A stretch of DNA of 64,000 nucleotides from Proales similis (Eukaryota; Rotifera; Eurotatoria; Ploima; Proalidae). Location: contig JAGVRJ010000004.1 of the NCBI GenBank assembly GCA_019059635.1, forward strand, positions 1,860,001 through 1,924,000, in the 5' to 3' direction. The notes under the pieces are model-generated. The model worked only from the letters and a program-made list of their open reading frames with translations, did not search any database and was not told the origin of the DNA. Each line of letters starts with the position of its first letter. The first letter of the stretch is position 1. This document shows, piece by piece, positions 30,927 to 41,394 of this stretch. The position numbers and the translations under genes were made by a program.

Positions 30927-31385
30927 TCGAATGAAGACTTGCATGATGCAAAAAGTGAAAACTGGCTCAAGTAAAGGACGGCAAAATCTCGGGCGCTGGA
31001 GGGCGGGTCAAGGCTCCAATCCAGTCGGTAGGTGCGGAAAGCTCACTAATTGATCCATTAGCCCGGATTTGCATTTTGCTTGAGCAAGTGTTGCCTCATC
31101 AATTGTGATCGTGACCGCGGCTTTGCTAAAAACGCGTCTGTATGTGCCCCTTGTTCTGGAAAAGGAAATGAAAAACGACAAATATGATGCCATACATATC
31201 TGTAAGCATGTGATTTGGCTTGATAATTTAACATTTAAGAGTAATCAAGCCGGTGAAACCTGAGAACATGATGGATATTTGCCTTAAAGCCACCATCAAG
31301 CAAAGCTAGTTCTTTCATTCGACTTAAAGGTGCAAGTCGACGCCGAAACGCATTTTACAGAAAAGAGAGAGAGAAAGCCAACAAA
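30927..31385. other. Intergenic region before the LRR cluster
   Basis: The boundary between the mixed gene region and the LRR array. No transposon ends, RNA gene or coding exon recognised. Confidence 0.5.
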
Positions 31386-33497
31386 ATGAATTTAAATTGT
31401 TTTTTTCTGATGGTTTTGATGTTACTTTTTCCAACACCAGCCTTGATGAGGAGTGCAAACAACAATTGGATCAAATATGAAAATTTAACTAGCGTCAAAA
31501 TGAAAAATCCATCGACGCCTTTCTCATTGCATGGAATCGAAATTCTGCAGCCAAGTCTGTCGAGTCTAGAGATCACCAGAGCCGGCATCAAGTCGCTTGG
31601 CGAATTGAGCAGACTGAGATTGCTTCGATCACTCAACCTGGAGAGAAATTTAATCTCGAGTCTGGCTTCAATTGAAAAGCTCGTGCTACTCGAAGAGCTC
31701 TACTTGTATCGAAACCGAATAAGCCAACTGAATGAACTGAGAAAGCTCAAAAACTTGAGGAATATAGACTTGTCTTATAACAAGATAAAACGCATTAAGG
31801 CGTTGATGAATCTTCACAATCTGGAAGAACTAAAAATCAGTTCCAATTACTTACACAGAGTGACCTTGTCAAGGAACTGGAAGAACTTGCGCAATTTGGA
31901 ACTGCAATCCAACCAAATAAGTCAACTCTGGCTTGAAGACAATTTACCAAATTTAAACAAGATCGATATGTCACATAATAAGATTTCCCACATGACTGAA
32001 ATCATCAAACTGGACGGATTGAAAAGCCTGAGAGTTGAGTACAACTTAATTCAAAAACTTGACGATATTTGCCAGCTGGCGAATCTGAGCAAACTGTTTC
32101 TGAGCAGAAATCCGATCAAAGACGTTTCGTGTTTATTTGGGATGAAACAACTAAGAATAGTGATAATCGAAAAAACTAAATTACCAATCACAGATCGAAC
32201 GCTATTTCCTATTTCGGACATTAAACAACTGTCGATTATTGACGCTCAAGTCAGTTCGTTGCACTTTTCTAAATCCCAGCCACAACTCGAAATCCTAAAC
32301 TTGGCGGAGAATCGAATAGAAGATCTAACACCTCTTCTTTCCAATTCCTTCTTGGTCTCTTTGAACCTGAGTCATAACCTTGTTTCTCGTGTGCCCAACC
32401 TCAATTCACTTCGACAACTCACAAGAATACTTTTCATGTCCAATCGGATCGAGTCGATCGACTGGGACATTGATCTTCCTGTTCTGGAAGAGCTCGATCT
32501 CAGCCATAATCGTCTGCAAGCATTGCCTAACATTCTCAATCCGCACTCGCTCAAAGAATTGAAGCTAAGCGGCAACAGATTGAAATTTCTCAGCCAACTG
32601 TCTGAATTCAGCCATTTGAAAACGCTCAGAATTGAGTCGAACCATTTCGAGTGGCTGCCGGCAGTCGAAAACTCATCAGATTTCACACATTTCATCGCCA
32701 GAAACAACAGTCTATCAGATTTGAGCATGATTCGGAATTCTACCCGGTTGATTACCTTAGACGCCTCCAAGAATAATATTCAGTCAATAGAGGACGTGTG
32801 TCATAGTAAATCACTCAGGTATCTACTCCTGAGTGAAAATCGAATTGAACATGTGCCCAAGTGGTTGAGTGATTTCGACTTACTCAAGCAACTTGACCTT
32901 TCAAAGAATAAAATCAGCAGAATCGATTTCAACTGGATTCCGTTTTGCCACTTGAGTATCGATCTGAGTGACAATTTGCTAACAGAGATTCGTCCAGCAG
33001 ATGGCTCGCCCGATTGGTCTAAGCTAAAGCTCAGCAACAACCCAGTCAGAGACCTGAGCTTCATGCCTCATGCAAGAAAGCTGACCAGTTTGGAGCTCAA
33101 CAACTGCTCGCTTGCGAGTATCCAAGGAATCGACCGCACGTCCAGTCTCCGCTTCTTGCATTTGAGCGAGAACTCGATCGAAGACTGGCAGCCACTTGCT
33201 GCTCTCCATTTTCTCGAGCAACTCTTCATAGACGCCAAACCAGAGCGGATTGGTCACCTTCCTCTCAACTCGATGTCCTTCTTGACCAGACTTCATATCG
33301 GTGCACTTGGGCTGAATGCAGCTTCGACACTGTTAGATGATCTTCCATCGCTTGAGCTTCGATTGGTACGATCAACGCCGGTCGGTCAGTTCTACCGAAC
33401 GCTGTTTATCACCCCAACCGGACTGGAAAGGAGCTGTGAGCTCACTCAGCTTTTCCTTAGCAGAGGCTTTCATCTGGGTCTTTTCACAGACAAATAA
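31386..33497 (+). CDS. LRR-1: secreted SDS22-like LRR protein, C-terminally truncated
   Basis: Intronless, 703 residues. Signal peptide (LMVLMLLFPTPA), a WIKYE segment, then about 25 repeats of 21-22 residues of the LxxLxxLxLxxNxIxxI type, and the terminal module beginning FYRTLFI. From about residue 327 onward it is nearly identical to LRR-4 at a constant offset of 7700 bp. The stop (TAA, 33495-33497) replaces the GAA codon present in LRR-4. The 14 codons that follow in LRR-4 are still readable here up to a TAA at 33537-33539. The loss removes the second cysteine of the C-x27-C pair found in every other complete member, so the protein may misfold or have an unpaired cysteine. The gene otherwise looks intact. 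AATAAA follows at about 33557. Confidence 0.93.
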   Translation: MNLNCFFLMVLMLLFPTPALMRSANNNWIKYENLTSVKMKNPSTPFSLHGIEILQPSLSSLEITRAGIKSLGELSRLRLLRSLNLERNLISSLASIEKLVLLEELYLYRNRISQLNELRKLKNLRNIDLSYNKIKRIKALMNLHNLEELKISSNYLHRVTLSRNWKNLRNLELQSNQISQLWLEDNLPNLNKIDMSHNKISHMTEIIKLDGLKSLRVEYNLIQKLDDICQLANLSKLFLSRNPIKDVSCLFGMKQLRIVIIEKTKLPITDRTLFPISDIKQLSIIDAQVSSLHFSKSQPQLEILNLAENRIEDLTPLLSNSFLVSLNLSHNLVSRVPNLNSLRQLTRILFMSNRIESIDWDIDLPVLEELDLSHNRLQALPNILNPHSLKELKLSGNRLKFLSQLSEFSHLKTLRIESNHFEWLPAVENSSDFTHFIARNNSLSDLSMIRNSTRLITLDASKNNIQSIEDVCHSKSLRYLLLSENRIEHVPKWLSDFDLLKQLDLSKNKISRIDFNWIPFCHLSIDLSDNLLTEIRPADGSPDWSKLKLSNNPVRDLSFMPHARKLTSLELNNCSLASIQGIDRTSSLRFLHLSENSIEDWQPLAALHFLEQLFIDAKPERIGHLPLNSMSFLTRLHIGALGLNAASTLLDDLPSLELRLVRSTPVGQFYRTLFITPTGLERSCELTQLFLSRGFHLGLFTDK

Positions 33498-33724
33498 TTA
33501 GAAGAGACTGCAGAGCTTTGTGAGAAGGTTGTTTTTTAAAATGCTTTCTTCCGAGCAATAAATGCGACTTTGAAACAAGGCTTTTTATCGGTTAAATATT
33601 TTGTCATTTTTATCCTTTTATTGTTTAGAAATCACAATCAAACCAGAATGTTCACCAGGAAAAAATAAAGTTGACTGGCTAAGCTGTTAATTTAATGCTT
33701 GGCGAAATGGCATCTGAAAGAAGA

Positions 33725-35878
33725 TCATTGCAGTTTTTGTAACTCGCAGATTCGGTTGATTTCTGCTGAGTCAGAGTCACTGAAAAGATTCAAGTGATAT
33801 CCATTGCGCAAGAAGAGTAAGCTGGTGGCGCAGCTTCTTACATGCCCTATCGAGGTAATGAAAAGGGCTCTATAGAATTTGGCCACAGGCGTCCTTTTCA
33901 CCAATCGAGTTTCAAGCGGCGGCAATGCTTGAAGAAGCTTTTGAGCAGACTGATCATCGAGAGAATCAATATTCAGCCTGCTAAGGTATCTCATCGAGGT
34001 TAGTTGCAGTCCTGTAAGCACCGAATTGTTGTCAATAAAGAGCTTCTCAAGCATCTTGAGGTTGGCGAGTTCACGCCAGTCTCTTATCAGGTTGTTGCTG
34101 AGATTCAATGTTCTCATGGCGGACGCTGCAGAGATTCCGGTTATGTTGGTCAGCGAACAATTGCTGGCCTCGAAGTACTCAATAGACATCAGACGAGCGA
34201 GAAAAGTCAAGCCTGACGAAGCGAGTGGGTTATTGGAAATCTTCATTTTAATCCAAGACTTTTCCTGGTCGGCTGCCTGGATCTGCTCAATTCGATTGTC
34301 AGACAGCGCAATGCTGTAAATAGCTTTGTGAAAATCGTTCAAGTTAACTTGTCTGATCAAGTTGAACGACAAGTCAATGACGCGGGGGTCTGTCAATTCA
34401 GATAAGCAGCTTGGAACGGTCTCGATCTGATTGAAGGCCAAATAGATCGTCTCGATTTGCTTGATCTTGCACACGCTCGCAAACGATTTCACTCTATTTT
34501 GACTCAAGTCCAAAATCAGGAGCCTTTGGAAGTGTTCGATCGGCTCAATCGACTCGATGTTGTTTCCTCTCAGGTTTAAATCTACAAAAAGCGTTTTCCC
34601 ACTTATTTGAGGGATCGTCTCAAGCATGTTGAACTCTGCCCTAATCATAGTTATTCGCGTCAGAGGGCCGATAAAATTTAATTGCCGAATTGAGTTGCCT
34701 CCGATTTTAAGACGGGTAAGTCTGCTAGCAAATATTATTATGTCCGGCATCGTCTCCAATTCGTTGTGCTCCAAATAAAGTATCGACAAATTAGGAAGTC
34801 TAATAGGCCATTCGATAGATTTTATTTGATTGTGACTCAGATCGAGATTCGAGAGTAAAACGAGCGAGTTGAGATCGGGCACAATTGAGATTCTATTTGC
34901 TCGCAAATGAAGTTCTTTGAGTTTGGTCAGATTCAGTAAGGGCATGAGATCCTCCACTTGGTTCTGTTCTAAATTCAAAGAATGCAAAGACCTGAGACCG
35001 CTGAAGGGCAGCAGACTATTGATGTGACTGAATTTCATTACAATCTTTTCGAGGTCGATCGGAAAGTTGGGAACAGATTCATCGGATGATTTACGCAGAC
35101 CTTGGCTAACATCCAAGGTTTTGAGATTTGCTAAGTGCTCAATGCATTGCAGGTCACCGACTGGGTTCAGATGAATATTTAATATTTGCAAGCTTCTTAT
35201 TCGACATATTTCATCAATAGAATCGATCAGGTTCATTTGCAAATTCAACTGCTCCAGTCGACTTAGTCTGAATAATGTGCCAATATTAAGTAGCTTGTTC
35301 TGGGCCAGGCTAATTGATGTAAGTTGGGGAAGATCTTCTTCCACTATAACTCGACTCAATAGATTCTGATAGATCTCAATCTCTTTGAGCTGGGTCCAGC
35401 TCTTGAAGATAATCAGAGAGGTCAAGTAATTAATAGACAAGTCGAGTTTAGTTAAAGAGCTCAAGTGCTTCAGGTCGTTTATCTTGCGTATGCGATTTTT
35501 CGAGAGATCCAGAACTTGTATACTTCTCGATCGAGCCAGGCCACTCAAATGTTGCAATTTGTTGTCTCTAAGTACTAAACGTTCCAGAAAAGGCAGTATC
35601 CCAAAGCAGTCCACGTCAACGATGGAGTTGTGCGAAAGATCGATTTTCTGAAGCTGTTTGAGTTCGCATAGCGGAGAAATATCAGAAATAGACGAATCCT
35701 TAAATTGAATGCTTGTCAGTGACGTCGCCAGAATTTGAATGCCTTCGAGCTTCAAAGGCTTGAAATTTAATGTGATTCCGTTCGTTGGATTGCTAAAACT
35801 CAAATATCGTTGCCATTCATTTGTTCGACAGCCGATAAAGCAAGTGAGAAATAGAACCAGCAGGAGCCGCATATTCAT
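33725..35878 (-). CDS. LRR-2: secreted SDS22-like LRR protein
   Basis: Intronless, 717 residues from the first ATG (MNMRLLLVLFLTCFIGC, signal peptide). The N-terminal cap is EWQRYL followed by LEGIQILATSLTSI. Paired cysteines occur in adjacent repeats (SPLCELKQL and VDCFGIL; EICRIRSL and LQCIEHL). The terminal module reads KFYRALFI, then RSCATSLLFLRNGYHL, and the second cysteine is in NRICEL. It belongs to the long subgroup with LRR-5, -6 and -10, all sharing ISPLC in the first repeats. Convergent with LRR-1, about 230 bp apart. Confidence 0.93.
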   Translation of the reverse strand: MNMRLLLVLFLTCFIGCRTNEWQRYLSFSNPTNGITLNFKPLKLEGIQILATSLTSIQFKDSSISDISPLCELKQLQKIDLSHNSIVDVDCFGILPFLERLVLRDNKLQHLSGLARSRSIQVLDLSKNRIRKINDLKHLSSLTKLDLSINYLTSLIIFKSWTQLKEIEIYQNLLSRVIVEEDLPQLTSISLAQNKLLNIGTLFRLSRLEQLNLQMNLIDSIDEICRIRSLQILNIHLNPVGDLQCIEHLANLKTLDVSQGLRKSSDESVPNFPIDLEKIVMKFSHINSLLPFSGLRSLHSLNLEQNQVEDLMPLLNLTKLKELHLRANRISIVPDLNSLVLLSNLDLSHNQIKSIEWPIRLPNLSILYLEHNELETMPDIIIFASRLTRLKIGGNSIRQLNFIGPLTRITMIRAEFNMLETIPQISGKTLFVDLNLRGNNIESIEPIEHFQRLLILDLSQNRVKSFASVCKIKQIETIYLAFNQIETVPSCLSELTDPRVIDLSFNLIRQVNLNDFHKAIYSIALSDNRIEQIQAADQEKSWIKMKISNNPLASSGLTFLARLMSIEYFEASNCSLTNITGISAASAMRTLNLSNNLIRDWRELANLKMLEKLFIDNNSVLTGLQLTSMRYLSRLNIDSLDDQSAQKLLQALPPLETRLVKRTPVAKFYRALFITSIGHVRSCATSLLFLRNGYHLNLFSDSDSAEINRICELQKLQ

Positions 35879-36219
35879 ATTTAAAAATGCAAAATTTCGA
35901 GCCTCTGTTTTCTGCACATTCTTCTCGAAGGTGCATTACGGGGTTTAATCGATAAAGCGAAAGCTATCTGGTAATTAGCTTTGATCGGGGTTAAAGCAAA
36001 CCCGGAAAATCCATGGCTGCTTGGGGTGTCAATTAAGCGATTGAATTTCACCGTTTTTTTTTTTAAAGGAACATGCTTTATTTTGAAAGAATGTTTGCCG
36101 CCTGATCGAAGCTATAATTCATCACTTGAGTTAAATATTTACTCCAAAGTCAATAGACTGCATTCGATTTAGGCTTAATATTGAACGAAAAAATGTAAAA
36201 GGTTGCTAAAAGTTTTTCT
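35879..36219. other. Spacer between LRR-2 and LRR-3
   Basis: Same-strand spacer with a T run near 36053-36064. A minus-strand CGATTAAACC near 35943-35952 is a weak TATA-like candidate for LRR-2. Confidence 0.4.
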
Positions 36220-38226
36220 CTAATTCTGATTCAAAGGACTCAGACGGGAAAGATCAAAGCGCAAGCATTTCTGGTTGAATGGAACCGTATCGAAAGGAAA
36301 AAACAAGTTCAAGTGAAAGCCGTGCTGAATCATTTCGATCACTTGTTGGCAGTTGACTACCTGTGTCCGACCACGGGGTGATGTCTGGCTTGTAGTGATG
36401 AATAGCGATTTGTAGAATGACACGTCGCCATAGCGCTTTGCCTCGTGCTGCTCTCTTTTTGGCAGGTAGGTCCACGAGTTGTTCGGCAGCTGGTTGACGT
36501 CGAGCTTGATGCGAGAAAGGTCGGTCAGTTTGGCCAAGCTCTGATTTAACACAAGCGGGTTGTCATTCAGTTGCAAAAATGTCAAACTTGAAAGGCCTCC
36601 AAACGAGCTGATCTGTCCTATTTTATTGGAGACAATGTCGAGTATTTCCAGCCGCGTCAAATTTTCAAGCGATTCAATAGCCGAGATTTGATTGTTCGAA
36701 ATGTCCAAATGTCGCAGTTTTTCAAGTATGCCTAAGCCGCTTACTTTCGTGATCGAATTCGAACTCAGGACCAGACTCGTAAGCATGAAAGGCTCCTTTT
36801 CTGAATATTCAAACGCGATCCAGTCCAGTTCATTGTAAGACAGGTCGAGTTCGAGAAGATATCTTAGCATTCGGCAGCTGCCATTTGGGCTCCATTTAAC
36901 TAGATTCATGCTCAAGAACAAGTACCTTAGATGAGTTTGGCTGCAGATTGCTTCAATTGAACTTATTGAGTTGCTACTTGCATCCAAATATGAGAGCTCA
37001 GGGTTGTTGAGAGAGTCTATGGATTTGAGAAAATTCATGCTTATGTCCAGCGAATTGAGGCTTCTGAGAGAGGACAGCTCGCTTATATCATCCAATAGGT
37101 TGTTTTCAATGTATAGCTCTTTGAGCGATTTTACTCCTCCAAGGTCCACTATTCTGTTCAAACTGTTCCATTCGAAAGACGCGCGTTCAAGTCGAGGCAA
37201 AGGCTGAGACAGATTCAAGACTTCGAGCTCGTTGTATGCCATAAGAAAAGTAACGATGGCCAGACCAGGCGCAAAGCTGGGCACTGTTTTGAACTTGTTT
37301 TGACTCAAGTCTAAGTGAGCAAGAGAAGGCAGATCTATCTCGCAGTCGATTGATTCAATTAAATTATCAGACGCGTCCAGTGTGGTCAGGTTCTGCATGG
37401 AGGAGAAACAAGGCAGACGACGAATTAAGTTAGAAGCCAGATTGAGATGAACGAGGCCAGAAAGGGCCTTGATTGACTGAGCGTCAGTTATTTTGTTCTT
37501 ACTCAAGTCCAATGCTCGAAGGGAAAGGTGCTTGGAAATTGGCCTCACGTCCGCAATATGACCTCTCGTCAGTGTGAGCTCTTTGAGATTTTCTATTCCG
37601 TGCAAATTCAGGTCATAGATGGGCACTTGTTGGTTATCAATTGAAATTCTCTCCAAGTTCCTCATTGTTGTCAGACAGCTCAAACTCAGCAGCCGATTGA
37701 GTTGGATTTTTAAAGTTCGCACATTTTGGCAAGAGCAGATATAATTGATTTGCTCGAAGCTGTTCCGGTCGAGCTCAAGTGTCTCTAGTGATGATAAACC
37801 TCTAAGAAAACTCAAATCACTCAAGAGATTATTGCTCAAGGTCAGGATTTCCAGTTTGACCAGGCTTGATATCAGCAATGGTTCGGTATAGGATGCCAGT
37901 CTGTTCGACTTGAGATGAAGCTGCCTGAGACGGACCAGCTGACCAATACAGTCCAGATACTCGATCTGGTTGAAGGATAAGTCCAAATACTCGAGCTTAA
38001 ATAGACGACAGAGCGGACGAATGCGTCGTAGACCGCCTCGATTGATCGTGAGCTTCACAAGCGAATCGAACAGCGCTCTGATGCCATCCAATCTGACGGC
38101 TCTGGTTGGCTCAAGAATGACGATTTCCTCTCGCCCTGAGTACTGATTCCATTCAGATTGAATCCGGGCGCTCACAAAACCGAAGGTAATGATTGTCAAT
38201 AAGAACCTTCTGATCATTTTTTCCAT
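36220..38226 (-). CDS. LRR-3: secreted SDS22-like LRR protein, singleton in the cluster
   Basis: Intronless, 668 residues. Signal peptide MIRRFLLTIITFGFVSA, then SEWNQYSGREEI. The repeats are regular but share no long near-identical block with any neighbour, so this looks like an older or less-converted member. The terminal module is SFYKSLFI (Lys instead of Arg), then VVNCQQVIEMIQHGFHLNL, with the second Cys in NQKCLRF exactly 27 residues after the first, and a 14-residue tail. Two candidate starts lie three codons apart (38226 and 38217). Confidence 0.92.
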   Translation of the reverse strand: MEKMIRRFLLTIITFGFVSARIQSEWNQYSGREEIVILEPTRAVRLDGIRALFDSLVKLTINRGGLRRIRPLCRLFKLEYLDLSFNQIEYLDCIGQLVRLRQLHLKSNRLASYTEPLLISSLVKLEILTLSNNLLSDLSFLRGLSSLETLELDRNSFEQINYICSCQNVRTLKIQLNRLLSLSCLTTMRNLERISIDNQQVPIYDLNLHGIENLKELTLTRGHIADVRPISKHLSLRALDLSKNKITDAQSIKALSGLVHLNLASNLIRRLPCFSSMQNLTTLDASDNLIESIDCEIDLPSLAHLDLSQNKFKTVPSFAPGLAIVTFLMAYNELEVLNLSQPLPRLERASFEWNSLNRIVDLGGVKSLKELYIENNLLDDISELSSLRSLNSLDISMNFLKSIDSLNNPELSYLDASSNSISSIEAICSQTHLRYLFLSMNLVKWSPNGSCRMLRYLLELDLSYNELDWIAFEYSEKEPFMLTSLVLSSNSITKVSGLGILEKLRHLDISNNQISAIESLENLTRLEILDIVSNKIGQISSFGGLSSLTFLQLNDNPLVLNQSLAKLTDLSRIKLDVNQLPNNSWTYLPKREQHEAKRYGDVSFYKSLFITTSQTSPRGRTQVVNCQQVIEMIQHGFHLNLFFPFDTVPFNQKCLRFDLSRLSPLNQN

Positions 38227-39088
38227 TCAGATAAAACGAGTCTGTTTTTTTAAACAAATGAGTTTTCATTTAAATCGAGAACCAAAACGTAAGTTAATGG
38301 AACGTTGACGCTGTTTCTCCTGAATCGACAATCACGCCCCTGCCAATTTACCAAACTAGGTCGTTTTCGGTCTCGGCTAGTTTTCCTGCTTGCGCTGCCT
38401 GGGCCCGATCTTACGTGAGATTTGACTAAATTTAAGTTGAAGACTCACAGTCTGCATGAACTAAACTCAATTTTCATTTCAACACTGCAATCAGTTATTA
38501 GATGATGGGTTCGAAATTCGTGAGAATCTGAAGCGAGATGGAAAACGGCCTCGGCTCACGACACCAAGTTTGCTGGCAGAAACCGAAAGCCCCGTCCTTG
38601 GTCTCCAACCAGGCCGTTTTCATTGAACGAGGAAGCCTGCAAATGTGAAGTAAAATCCGACACATTAAGAACTCTGTTCCCATATTCCCTAAAATAAAGC
38701 TCGAAGCCCAAATTTGGTCACCATATTTGGGCGCTTTACGGTGTGAGCTTGAGTGAGGCACCTGCTTGAACATGCGACATGTGAAACGGGCTACGACACT
38801 GCATCGAGGAACAGGAAATAAAAAACCAAACTCTGAGATCATGCACATCAAATAAATCATTTCAATTCAATTCTGATCATTCTGGCTTTCTGTTGTCTAA
38901 ACGTGGTCGTTCAAGTTTTTCAAATTATTTGTCAACGAGTAGGCTTATTGGATCAGATCGTTTGATTTTCATCAAATCTGTAACTTGACCCGGTGGCGGA
39001 AACGTGGCTTGAAAGGGCCTCGTTCAAAGTCATTTCGTCTCATTATCTTCGCGCAGAGAACCAAGAGAGAGAAAACGGAGAAGCAGAA
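38227..39088. other. Divergent spacer between LRR-3 and LRR-4; possible orphan exons
   Basis: About 860 bp. On the minus strand 38860-38498 stays open, and splice-like signals occur inside it (TTTATTTTAG, CACATTTGCAG). One conceptual reading includes NVSDFTSHLQASSFNENGL, another MKTAWLETKDGAFGFCQQTW. Neither matches a known family and no full gene model could be built. This may be a decayed gene or simply promoter DNA. Confidence 0.3.
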
Positions 39089-41239
39089 ATGAATTTAAAC
39101 TTGATTTTGATGATGGTTTTAGCCTTGGATTCTCCAGCAGCCTTGATGGAGGTTGACATCAACATTTGGATCAAATATGAAAACTCGACTGATATCAAAA
39201 TCCAAAATCCATCGAGGCCTTTCTCATTGCATGGAATCGAAATTCTCCGGCAAAATCTGTCAAATTTGGCCATCATCGATGCTGGAATCAAGTCGCTTGG
39301 CGAATTGAGCAGCCTTAGATACCTACATTCACTAAACCTAAGAGGCAATCTGATCTCAAGTCTGGCCTCGATCGAAAAGCTTGCGCTTCTCGAGGATCTT
39401 TCATTGTACGGAAACCGAATAAGCCAACTGAATGAACTGAGAAAGCTCAAAAACTTGAGGAATATAGACTTGTCTTATAACAAGATAAAACGCATTAAGG
39501 CGTTGATGAATCTTCACAATCTAGAAGAGCTAAAAATCAATAACAATTATTTGTACCGAGTGACCTTGTCAAGGAACTGGAAAAACTTGCGCACTCTGGA
39601 GCTGCAATCCAACCAAATAAGCCAAGTCTTCTTTGAGCACAATTTACCGAATCTATCCAAAGTAGACTTTTACCGCAATAAACTGTCTTCCTTGCACGGA
39701 ATCGACAAACTGCACGGATTGAAGTGGCTTCAGCTAAATACCAACTTGATGGAAGAACTTGAAGATGTCTGCAAGCTGGCTAATTTGAATGAGCTCTTTC
39801 TGGAAAAAAATCCGTTTCAACATATTTCATGCTTGTTTAGCATGAAGCAGCTTAAAGTGTTAGATATTAAAAATGCCAAGATAACAATAACTGATCAAAG
39901 TGTATTTCCATTGTCAGGCATTGAAAATCTGGCAATCGTTCGCGGCCTGGTCACATCGTTAAACTTTACAAAGTATCTGCCTAAACTGAGGGCTCTAAAC
40001 TTGCGAGAAAACCATTTAGAAAAGCTGGAGCCTGTTTTGTTCAACACAAGATTGGCTTCTTTAGACCTGAGTCATAACCTTGTTTCTCGTGTGCCCAACC
40101 TCAATTCACTGCGACAACTCACAAGAATACTTCTCATGTCCAATCGGATCGAGTCGATCGACTGGGACATTGATCTTCCTGTTCTGGAAGAGCTCGATCT
40201 CAGCCATAATCGTCTGCAAGCATTGCCTAACATTCTCAATCCGCACTCGCTCAAACAATTAAAGCTAAGCGGCAACAGATTGAAATTTCTCAGCCAACTG
40301 TCTGAATTCAGCCATTTGAAAACGCTCAGAATTGAGTCGAACCATTTCGAATGGCTGCCGGCAGTCGAAAACTCATCAGATTTCACACATTTCATCGCCA
40401 GAAACAACAGTCTATCAGATTTGAGCATGATTCGGAATTCTACCCGGTTGATTACCTTAGACGCCTCCAAGAATAATATTCAGTCAATAGAGGACGTGTG
40501 TCATAGTAAATCACTCAGGTATCTACTCCTGAGTGAAAATCGAATTGAACATGTGCCCAAGTGGTTGAGTGATTTCGACTTACTCAAGCAACTTGACCTT
40601 TCAAAGAATAAAATCAGCAGAATCGATTTCAACTGGATTCCGTTTTGCCACTTGAGTATCGATCTGAGTGACAATTTGCTAACAGAGATTCGTCCAGCAG
40701 ATGGCTCGCCCGATTGGTCTAAGCTAAAGCTCAGCAACAACCCAGTCAGAGACCTGAGCTTCATGCCTCATGCAAGAAAGCTGACCAGTTTGGAGCTCAA
40801 CAACTGCTCGCTTGCGAATATCCAAGGAATCGACCGCACGTCCAGTCTCCGCTTCTTGCATTTGAGCGAGAACTCGATCGAAGACTGGCAGCCACTTGCT
40901 GCTCTCCATTTTCTCGAGCAACTCTTCATAGACGCCAATCCAGAGCGGATTGGTCGCCTTCTTCTCAACTCGATGTCCTTCCTGACCAGACTTCATATCG
41001 GTGCACTTGGGCTGAATGCAGCTTCGACACTGCTCGATGATCTTCCATCACTTGAGCTTCGATTGGTACGATCAACGCCGGTCGGTCAGTTCTACCGAAC
41101 GCTGTTTATCACCTCAACCGGACTGGAAAGGAGCTGTGAGCTCACTTTGCTTTTCCTTAGCAGAGGCTTTCATCTGGGTCTTTTCACAGACAAAGAATTT
41201 GAAGAGACTGCAGAGCTTTGTGAGAAGGTTGTTTTTTAA
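39089..41239 (+). CDS. LRR-4: secreted SDS22-like LRR protein, full-length partner of LRR-1
   Basis: Intronless, 716 residues from the first ATG (MNLNLILMMVLALDSPAALM). Upstream frame lacks ATG. Its first 300 residues diverge from LRR-1 except for islands such as 39411-39521, but residues 327-702 are nearly identical to LRR-1. The C-terminus is complete: FYRTLFI, RSCELTLLFLSRGFHLGLF, and TAELCEKVVF with the second cysteine. An AATAAA at about 41257, identical in context to LRR-1, lies in a shared 3' UTR. It runs head-to-tail into LRR-5 (convergent), with only about 155 bp between stops. Confidence 0.94.
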   Translation: MNLNLILMMVLALDSPAALMEVDINIWIKYENSTDIKIQNPSRPFSLHGIEILRQNLSNLAIIDAGIKSLGELSSLRYLHSLNLRGNLISSLASIEKLALLEDLSLYGNRISQLNELRKLKNLRNIDLSYNKIKRIKALMNLHNLEELKINNNYLYRVTLSRNWKNLRTLELQSNQISQVFFEHNLPNLSKVDFYRNKLSSLHGIDKLHGLKWLQLNTNLMEELEDVCKLANLNELFLEKNPFQHISCLFSMKQLKVLDIKNAKITITDQSVFPLSGIENLAIVRGLVTSLNFTKYLPKLRALNLRENHLEKLEPVLFNTRLASLDLSHNLVSRVPNLNSLRQLTRILLMSNRIESIDWDIDLPVLEELDLSHNRLQALPNILNPHSLKQLKLSGNRLKFLSQLSEFSHLKTLRIESNHFEWLPAVENSSDFTHFIARNNSLSDLSMIRNSTRLITLDASKNNIQSIEDVCHSKSLRYLLLSENRIEHVPKWLSDFDLLKQLDLSKNKISRIDFNWIPFCHLSIDLSDNLLTEIRPADGSPDWSKLKLSNNPVRDLSFMPHARKLTSLELNNCSLANIQGIDRTSSLRFLHLSENSIEDWQPLAALHFLEQLFIDANPERIGRLLLNSMSFLTRLHIGALGLNAASTLLDDLPSLELRLVRSTPVGQFYRTLFITSTGLERSCELTLLFLSRGFHLGLFTDKEFEETAELCEKVVF

Positions 41240-41394
41240 AATGCTTTCTTCCGAGCAATAAATGCGATTTGTTTTCATCATTTTATCTAAAAAAAAGAGA
41301 ATTTCATTTAAAACTTTTTGGTTTATTCAACTTTTTAACAAGCCATGTCTGCCAACTGTAAGTATGATACGGTTAAAGTTGGACCACATAAAAG

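Noticed and set aside
32372-32770. Minus-strand 132-codon frame repeated at 40072-40470
   Set aside because: Duplicated only because it is antisense to the near-identical LRR-1/LRR-4 block; low-complexity Ser/Leu/Arg composition.
31386-33497. LRR-1 as a dead pseudogene
   Set aside because: Only the last 14 codons are lost and the rest of the frame is intact; a functional variant is equally possible.
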